Positions 55,858-64,000 of a stretch of 64,000 bases of DNA are shown one piece after another. The notes below the pieces were generated by a model. It made no database searches. It was not told the DNA's origin and worked only from the letters and a program-made list of their open reading frames with translations. Numbering within the stretch: the stretch's first letter is position 1; the number at the start of each line of letters is the position of its first letter. The translations under genes were made by a program, and so were the position numbers. The stretch comes from Kosakonia radicincitans DSM 16656. GTDB lineage: Bacteria; Pseudomonadota; Gammaproteobacteria; Enterobacterales; Enterobacteriaceae. The stretch lies in contig NZ_CP018016.1 of assembly GCF_000280495.2 (NCBI RefSeq), positions 3,224,001 to 3,288,000 of the forward strand, written 5' to 3'.

Positions 55858-55972
55858 CGTCTTAACAACGAAAAAACGCCCCTCTGTCATCATCGTTTCA
55901 CACTGCTCACGTAGTTAATATTGTCGCTCATCTTTGTACTGAGACGAAGTGACCATGACGGCGTCACTTTTT

Positions 55973-55980
55973 CTATACTT
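55973..55980 (+). promoter_or_regulatory. Sigma-S-like -10 element of yeaGH
   Basis: CTATACTT is a full match to the extended sigma-S -10. yeaGH in E. coli is induced in stationary phase and nitrogen limitation. No convincing sigma-54 site was found here. Confidence 0.5.
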
Positions 55981-56008
55981 GCGATTCCGCACATCCTGTA
56001 AAAATTTA

Positions 56009-56036
56009 CCAACATTCGCCCGGTGCGAAATGTTGG
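56009..56036. promoter_or_regulatory. Palindrome upstream of yeaG
   Basis: CCAACATTCGC-CCGGT-GCGAAATGTTGG is an 11-base inverted repeat with one extra base in the right arm. It lies about 30 bases past the -10 box. It may be an operator or an RNA hairpin. Confidence 0.4.
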
Positions 56037-56293
56037 CATTTTCCAACGCAAAAACCCGCTATCAATCATAAAAAATCTGTATAAATCAAATTAGACAGAT
56101 ATTTAATCTAAATAATGAGTAAAAAACACCCTCCTGCCATCAGAATCGTCTCCAGCGATAACTTGATCAAAGACGGATACACGCTCATAACAGATAGGAC
56201 GGAGCAGATTTTTTATCCCGTTGGTTTGCGACGCTAAAAGTGGAAAAACTGATAGCTGTAATGTTCCCACAGATTAAGAAAGGACGGCATGCC

Positions 56294-59577
<3,284 letters not shown>

Positions 59578-59803
59578 CCACACATATCAGCCAGTCAGGC
59601 CCGCCCGGCTGGCTGATTCTCCTCAGGCGCGTTCTTTCCCGCAAACCCTTCTGATTCCGCTTGCGCGGAGCTAATCCACGAATTGCCCTACAAAAGCGCG
59701 GCTATTTCACCCCTTGTGAGCAAAGAAATGTGGCACATTTTACGCACGACAAATCGTGGCGTTCTCTTTCGTCGCGAAAGACAAATTGACAGGAACCGTG
59801 CGC

Positions 59804-60478
59804 ATGATCGACCTTGAGGACTTAAAAGTATTTGTACAGAACCCTGAAATAAAAGGGATTATTGATACCGTCTGGGACGATCTGGGAGAAGCCTTCGTGC
59901 AAGCACAGGCCATCCTGCCCGCTGAAAAAGCGATGCCGCGCCGGGAACTCTCTTTTCACGACCACGTTAAGCTGCTCGGTTATCTCTGCTGGTTAGTGAA
60001 TAATGCCAACGCCGCTGGCGATATTATTGAAATCGGCGTCTGGAAAGGCAAATCCAGCGCCTTTATGAACGCCCTCTGCCAGGGTAACCGCCGCATTATC
60101 AGCATCGACCCGATGGAATTGACGAACCAGCCTCTGGAACTGGGTTTCTACCACGAGCATATTTTCCCGGAAGTCACGCTGATACGCGGCTATTCGCAGC
60201 ACAGTATTGAACGGGTAATGGCGCTGGCGCCGAAAACCATTCTGCTGCATATTGACGGCGGCCACCTGAAAGAGCACGTTCTTACCGATTTCCTGCTGTA
60301 TGCGCCAACCGTGGTTAGCGGTGGATTTATTGTCTTCGATGATTATCGCGACTTCATCTACTCTCCGGAAGTCGGACCCGCAGTTGACCTGCTGCGCGCA
60401 GGCGGCTTCTTTAACGGATTCGACGTTATTGGTAGCGTTCCGGGCTTTGAAAACAGCTACCTTTTGCAAAAAAAATAA
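59804..60478 (+). CDS. Class I SAM-dependent methyltransferase (acquired)
   Basis: The 224-residue protein has a Rossmann methyltransferase core: IIEIGVWKGKSSAFMNAL (motif I), RRIISIDPMEL (acidic strand end) and a metal- or acid-rich LLHIDGGHLKEHVLTDF and FIVFDDYRDF. This fits the methyltransferase 24/TylF-like group. Substrate unknown; relatives act on sugars and on phenolic or polyketide-like molecules. It replaces yeaI and yeaJ, which follow yeaH in E. coli. ATG at 59804 is nine bases after AGGA; a GTG at 59756 gives a longer frame without a site. Confidence 0.78.
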   Translation: MIDLEDLKVFVQNPEIKGIIDTVWDDLGEAFVQAQAILPAEKAMPRRELSFHDHVKLLGYLCWLVNNANAAGDIIEIGVWKGKSSAFMNALCQGNRRIISIDPMELTNQPLELGFYHEHIFPEVTLIRGYSQHSIERVMALAPKTILLHIDGGHLKEHVLTDFLLYAPTVVSGGFIVFDDYRDFIYSPEVGPAVDLLRAGGFFNGFDVIGSVPGFENSYLLQKK

Positions 60479-60520
60479 ACAGTACACACAAAGCGTTGTT
60501 TGTAGTGCTTGTATTTTTTC

Positions 60521-60545
60521 GCCGCCCTTCAGGGCGGCTTTTTTA
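60521..60545 (+). terminator. Terminator after the methyltransferase gene
   Basis: GCCGCCC-TTCA-GGGCGGC followed by TTTTTTATT, 42 bases after the stop. Confidence 0.88.
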
Positions 60546-60606
60546 TTCTCATCGTCCGGCGGGTGGATTATGCTTTCACTCTTACTGTTTGTTATTGGGA
60601 GAGATC

Positions 60607-61110
60607 ATGTCTGAGATTGCCAGCCGCGACGTCCATCAACATCTGTTGACCCTGCTGGAACAGCAGCAAGCACGTTTTCAGGTAGTCGAGCACGACGCCG
60701 TCGGTAAATGCGAAGCGGTCAGTGAAATTCGCGGCACCGCCCTGGGTCAGGGCGCTAAAGCGCTGGTGTGCAAAATTAAAGGTAACGGTGTGAAAAAGCA
60801 TGTGCTGGCGATCCTGGCCGCCGACCTGCAAGCCGATCTCAGCCGTCTGGCGCACCATTTTGGTGGTCTGAAAGCCTCGCTGGCCAGTCCGCTGGAGGTG
60901 GAGCAGCTCACCGCCTGCGTCTTCGGCGCGATTCCGCCGTTTAGCTTTCATCCGGATCTGCATCTGGTGGCCGACCCGGTGCTGTTTCAGCGCTTTGACG
61001 ATATCGCCTTCAACGCCGGTCTGCTGGAAAAATCAGTGATTATGGATACACAAGATTACCTGCGCATTGCGCAGCCGGAAATTGTCGATTTCCGCCGTCT
61101 GTCCGCGTAA
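60607..61110 (+). CDS. yeaK: Mischarged aminoacyl-tRNA deacylase YeaK
   Basis: The 167-residue protein of the YbaK/ProX editing-domain family contains CEAVSEIRGTALGQGAKALVCK and FGAIPPFSFHP. E. coli YeaK hydrolyses Ser-tRNA and related mischarged tRNAs in trans. Start at 60607 gives the E. coli length; upstream in-frame ATG is inside the terminator region. Confidence 0.94.
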   Translation: MSEIASRDVHQHLLTLLEQQQARFQVVEHDAVGKCEAVSEIRGTALGQGAKALVCKIKGNGVKKHVLAILAADLQADLSRLAHHFGGLKASLASPLEVEQLTACVFGAIPPFSFHPDLHLVADPVLFQRFDDIAFNAGLLEKSVIMDTQDYLRIAQPEIVDFRRLSA

Positions 61111-61118
61111 TGGGCCGG

Positions 61119-61214
61119 TTACCACTCCGAGCGTTCCAGTATTAACACGCAGATCACCAGCCCAACGGCCAGCGTCGTAAACAGTGTGGTAAGAATATAG
61201 ATATCTGATGGCAT
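61119..61214 (-). CDS. yoaI: Small membrane protein YoaI
   Basis: A 31-codon frame encodes one membrane helix (about 7-26) ending LILERSEW. It has the position and strand of E. coli yoaI (34 residues, ending LLIERTG) between yeaK and yeaL. Ribosome site weak. YoaI is a small membrane protein under PhoB/PhoP-type control in E. coli. Confidence 0.65.
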   Translation of the reverse strand: MPSDIYILTTLFTTLAVGLVICVLILERSEW

Positions 61215-61423
61215 GATGGCGGCTCGCAATTGCCTGAAATTTCACCGGGCGATGCGCTATTGATAAGCGCCGAACATGACTGATTCATGACAGATTGCCA
61301 GAACTTGCGTAAAAAATGTTCTGGCAACTGCCCGAAATTAGCCGTACGAAAGAAAAAAGCCTGCCTCATCATCCATTTATGCGTAGAGTGAACAGGCTTC
61401 TTTTTTTGGCAAGGAACCTCTGC

Positions 61424-61870
61424 ATGTTTGATAGCACGCTGTTTATTTTGCTCGCGCTCGCCGCGCTGGGATTTGTCAGCCACAACACCACTGTCGCCGT
61501 TTCCATTCTGGTGCTGATTATTGTCCGCATCACGCCGCTGAACACCTTCTTTCCGTGGATAGAAAAACAGGGGCTGACGGTGGGGATTATTATTCTGACG
61601 ATTGGCGTGATGGCGCCGATTGCCAGCGGCTCGCTGCCGCCGTCCACCCTGTTGCACTCCTTCGTCAACTGGAAGTCGCTGGTGGCCATTGCGGTGGGTA
61701 TTTTTGTCTCGTGGCTCGGCGGGCGCGGCGTGACATTAATGAGTACGCAGCCGTCGCTGGTGGCAGGGCTGCTGGTTGGCACCGTGCTGGGTGTGGCCCT
61801 GTTCCGGGGCGTTCCGGTCGGGCCACTGATTGCTGCCGGGCTGGTGTCGCTGCTAATTGGTCGGCAGTGA
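61424..61870 (+). CDS. yeaL: UPF0756 membrane protein YeaL
   Basis: The 148-residue protein has four membrane helices and the conserved [16 protein letters not shown] and LGGRGVTLM. It matches E. coli YeaL exactly in length. Function unknown. AAGGAA lies before the ATG. Its 3' end overlaps the last 18 bases of the convergent transporter gene. Confidence 0.93.
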   Translation: MFDSTLFILLALAALGFVSHNTTVAVSILVLIIVRITPLNTFFPWIEKQGLTVGIIILTIGVMAPIASGSLPPSTLLHSFVNWKSLVAIAVGIFVSWLGGRGVTLMSTQPSLVAGLLVGTVLGVALFRGVPVGPLIAAGLVSLLIGRQ

Positions 61871-62545
61871 ATAACGACGCTGGTGGCGTTTGACGGCAAA
61901 CTCCAGCGCGCTGCACAGCAGGTAGTAGACCAGACCGGTAAAGATAAACAACGCCGCAGGATAGACCTGCACCCGGTTATTCACCTGCCCGGCTACGGTG
62001 GTCAGCTCCGGCACGTTGACGATAAATGCCAGCGAGGTGTCCTTCAGCAGCGCGACCAGCAACCCCACGTATGAGGGCAGCGCATTGCGTAACGCTTGTG
62101 GCAGCAGTACCAGCCGCAGGGTTTGCGCGCTGCTAAAACCACTGCTCAGCGCCGCTTCGTACTGGCCGTCTGGCAACGCGCCCAGCGCCGCCAGCGTCGA
62201 ATACATTACCGATGCCGAGGTAAACCACGCCAGCGCCAGCGTTACGGTCACCGCGCCAGGCAGATCCGTTCCTGTCAGCCACGGCAGTAAAAACCACAGC
62301 CAGAAAATCACGAAGATCAGCGGAATGCCGCGGATAATCTCTGCCCACAGAAACAGTACCCTGCGCGGCAAGCCGCGAAAGCGCCAGGCGCAACAGGCCA
62401 GCAGCACGCCGCCGGGAAAGGCCAGCGCCGCCGCGCCAAAGGTCATCAGCAATGAGAGCAATACCCCGCCCGGTTCTCCCTGGGCTGCTCGCCCCCACAA
62501 CAGATAATCGAGGTTATCGGTGATAACCGTAACGTTAGCGATCAT
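61853..62545 (-). CDS. Amino acid ABC transporter permease (GltK-like)
   Basis: The 230-residue integral membrane protein has about five helices and the EAA loop [25 protein letters not shown] motif (two parts: [10 protein letters not shown] and [13 protein letters not shown]), typical of the HisMQ permease family. It resembles the second permease of glutamate/aspartate uptake systems. Start at 62545 overlaps the first permease by 11 bases. Substrate not determinable here. Confidence 0.88.
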   Translation of the reverse strand: MIANVTVITDNLDYLLWGRAAQGEPGGVLLSLLMTFGAAALAFPGGVLLACCAWRFRGLPRRVLFLWAEIIRGIPLIFVIFWLWFLLPWLTGTDLPGAVTVTLALAWFTSASVMYSTLAALGALPDGQYEAALSSGFSSAQTLRLVLLPQALRNALPSYVGLLVALLKDTSLAFIVNVPELTTVAGQVNNRVQVYPAALFIFTGLVYYLLCSALEFAVKRHQRRYSLPTN

Positions 62546-63293
62546 GCTGCCCTCCCGCCGCGCGGCGTAGAATTCGCCAGCTTTGCGCCCCATTGAACAG
62601 CACGCTCATCACCAGCCCCAGCAGCAGATAGAGCGCGCTGCCAATGGCAAACGCTTCCAGCGCATGCGCGTTGTAACTTTCGATCTGTCGGGTCTGGTAG
62701 GTCAGTTCGCCAAGGCCAATCCCGGTGGCCAGCGAGGAGAGTTTCATCAGGTTGAGATATTGCCCCACCACCGGTTGCCAGGCATTGTGCAACCCCTGCG
62801 GCAACAGCACCCAGCGAAACAGCGCCAGCGGGCTGAACCCTTGCGACTCGGCCGCTTCAATTTGCCCGCGCGGTACCGCGTGTAGCCCGGCCTGAATCTC
62901 TTCCACCAGAAATGCGGCGGTAAACAGCCCTAAGGCCCAGGCGGAGGAGAGAAATTCCGGGGTAAACCACCAGACATTACCCGGCAGAATGCTGAATGCA
63001 TGGTCGTCATTGACGTACTGGCGAAAACTCAGCGGCAGCAGGTTCCAGGCGGCGAAATACCAGAACAGTAACTGCACCAGCAAAGGCGTGTTGCGAAACA
63101 GCGAAACCCACACCGCCACCGCTCCACGCCTCACTTTGCCACCGGTCAACCGCAACGCCAGCAGCAGTACCGTCAGCGCCGTCGCCAGCAACATACCGGC
63201 GATAGTGACCCAAATGGTGGTGAGAAAACCGGAGACGATCCATTGCGCGGGCTGCCCGGTCAGCACGCCCGCCCAGTCGAGATGCAGCGCCAT
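62535..63293 (-). CDS. Amino acid ABC transporter permease (GltJ-like)
   Basis: The 252-residue integral membrane protein has LFRNTPLLVQLLFWYF and the EAA loop EAAESQGFSPLALFRW. It is the first permease of the HisMQ family pair. Start ATG at 63293 (GGAG five bases before) overlaps the ATPase stop by one base. Operon with the neighbours. A longer GTG start is possible (63296). Confidence 0.88.
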   Translation of the reverse strand: MALHLDWAGVLTGQPAQWIVSGFLTTIWVTIAGMLLATALTVLLLALRLTGGKVRRGAVAVWVSLFRNTPLLVQLLFWYFAAWNLLPLSFRQYVNDDHAFSILPGNVWWFTPEFLSSAWALGLFTAAFLVEEIQAGLHAVPRGQIEAAESQGFSPLALFRWVLLPQGLHNAWQPVVGQYLNLMKLSSLATGIGLGELTYQTRQIESYNAHALEAFAIGSALYLLLGLVMSVLFNGAQSWRILRRAAGGQHDR

Positions 63294-64000
63294 CACAACT
63301 CCTTGTTATCCGCGTGCAGCGGGTTGAGCACTTTTTGCAGGAAACGCTGCGCTCGGGGGTGTTGCGGCGCGGAGAAGAACTGTGCCGGTGCCGCCTGTTC
63401 CAGGATCTCGCCGCCGTCGATAAAGATCACCCGATCGGCAATTTCACGGGCAAACTGCATCTCGTGGGTAACAACAATCAGCGTGATGCCACTGTGCGCC
63501 AGCGATTTCATCACCTGCAACACCTCGCCAATCATCTCTGGATCCAGCGCCGAGGTGGGCTCGTCGAACAGAATGATATGCGGATCGGCAGCCAGCGTGC
63601 GGGCGATCGCCACCCGCTGCTGCTGCCCGCCGGAGAGCTGCGAGGGAAAGTGATGCGCTTTATCCTGCAACCCCACCCGCGCCAGGAGCGCCAGCGCGAT
63701 AGCCTGCGCGTCACCGGCACTTTTACCGTGAATGTGCCGCAGCGCCAGCGTGATATTGTCCAGCGCGTTGAGGTGCGCATAGAGATTGAATTGCTGAAAG
63801 ACGAAACCGACATGGCGACGCAGTCCGCGCAGCGCGCGCCCGGAGAGCGTGCTGGTCGGTTGGCCATCAACCTCAATCTCGCCGCTGCTCAGGGTTTCAA
63901 GCTGGTTGATCAGGCGGATCAGGGTCGATTTGCCGGAGCCAGAGGGGCCGCACACGGCCAGCACTTCACCAGCGGCGACCTGTAAATCAATGCCATTCAG
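63293..64000 (-). CDS. Amino acid ABC transporter ATPase (5' truncated)
   Basis: The frame continues beyond the right edge, so the start is missing. Seen are Walker A GPSGSGKST, Q-loop FVFQQFNLYAH, signature LSGGQQQRVAIARTL, Walker B ILFDEPTSALD and the H-loop VTHEM. It is a GlnQ/HisP/GltL-type ATPase of polar amino acid transporters. It drives import through the two permeases downstream. The substrate-binding protein, if present, lies outside the window. Confidence 0.93.
   Translation of the reverse strand: MNGIDLQVAAGEVLAVCGPSGSGKSTLIRLINQLETLSSGEIEVDGQPTSTLSGRALRGLRRHVGFVFQQFNLYAHLNALDNITLALRHIHGKSAGDAQAIALALLARVGLQDKAHHFPSQLSGGQQQRVAIARTLAADPHIILFDEPTSALDPEMIGEVLQVMKSLAHSGITLIVVTHEMQFAREIADRVIFIDGGEILEQAAPAQFFSAPQHPRAQRFLQKVLNPLHADNKEL

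Larger units (their letters stand above)
55858..56293. other. Long upstream region of yeaG
   Basis: No gene is seen over this stretch. It contains a sigma-S-like -10 box (55973-55980), a near-perfect palindrome (56009-56036) and AT-rich DNA. Transcription from the -10 box would give a leader of about 310 bases. Confidence 0.5.

Noticed and set aside
56030..56050. Possible sigma-54 site (TTGGCAT...CAACGC) before yeaG
   Set aside because: GG and GC are 11 bases apart rather than ten, and the element lacks the TTGCA end.

Overview
The window is a piece of chromosome from a member of the Enterobacteriaceae close to Enterobacter, Kosakonia or Citrobacter. The backbone proteins are near-identical in length and sequence to those recalled from Escherichia coli K-12. 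Gene order follows the E. coli 38-40 min region: pheT, pheS, pheM, rplT, rpmI, infC, thrS / ydiY, pfkB, ydiZ, yniA, yniB, yniC / ydjM, tcyP / cedA, katE, osmE, nadE, cho, ves, spy, astE-C, xthA, ynjE-like, nudG, ynjH, gdhA, topB, selD / ydjA, sppA, ansA, pncA / yeaC, msrB, gapA, yeaD, yeaE, mipA / yeaG, yeaH / yeaK, yoaI, yeaL. The species is not fixed by the sequence alone.

From 1 to 6.5 kb is a translation block on the minus strand. It holds tRNA synthetases, L20, L35 and IF3, with three classical control devices visible: the pheM attenuator, the AUU start of infC and two anticodon-like hairpins in the thrS leader. From 6.9 to 10.9 kb is an accessory insert: an AT-rich GT9 glycosyltransferase, a 40-residue membrane peptide, an AriR/YmgB-like small protein, an orphan flagellin behind a sigma-28-type promoter, and a small secreted protein. 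From 11 to 26.6 kb is metabolism, stress and SOS: pfkB, fructosamine kinase, sugar-phosphate phosphatase, kduD with a KdgR box, LexA-controlled ydjM and cho, cystine uptake, a DJ-1/LysR divergent pair, catalase HPII and NAD synthetase.

From 26.9 to 41.2 kb come the chaperone Spy, the complete arginine succinyltransferase operon astCADBE behind a sigma-54 promoter, exonuclease III, nucleotide clean-up, glutamate dehydrogenase, topoisomerase III and selenophosphate synthetase. From 41.4 to 51.4 kb come an acquired class A acid phosphatase, SppA, asparaginase I, nicotinamidase, MsrB, GapA (perfect CRP site upstream), YeaD, YeaE and MipA.

The most interesting segment is 51.7-55.8 kb, inserted exactly between mipA and yeaG. 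It is a compact five-gene dlt-like operon (dltD, a previously unlisted 40-codon dltX-like gene, dltB, dltA, dltC) in a Gram-negative chromosome, ordered D-X-B-A-C rather than the Gram-positive X-A-B-C-D. Its tiny protein ends in the FxYxxF motif I associate with DltX. DltB has Asn where the invariant MBOAT His is expected, and DltA has Ile in place of the Cys linked to D-Ala selectivity. It probably decorates an envelope molecule with an amino acid, but substrate and target are open.

The right end carries the yeaG-yeaH stress kinase pair, a methyltransferase in place of yeaI/yeaJ, yeaK, yoaI, yeaL, and a minus-strand polar amino acid ABC transporter that runs off the window. No rRNA, tRNA, CRISPR array, phage or insertion sequence was seen. 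Mobile-looking content is limited to REP elements and inserted gene cassettes. All family assignments rest on reading the translations and on remembered family members, not on database searches.
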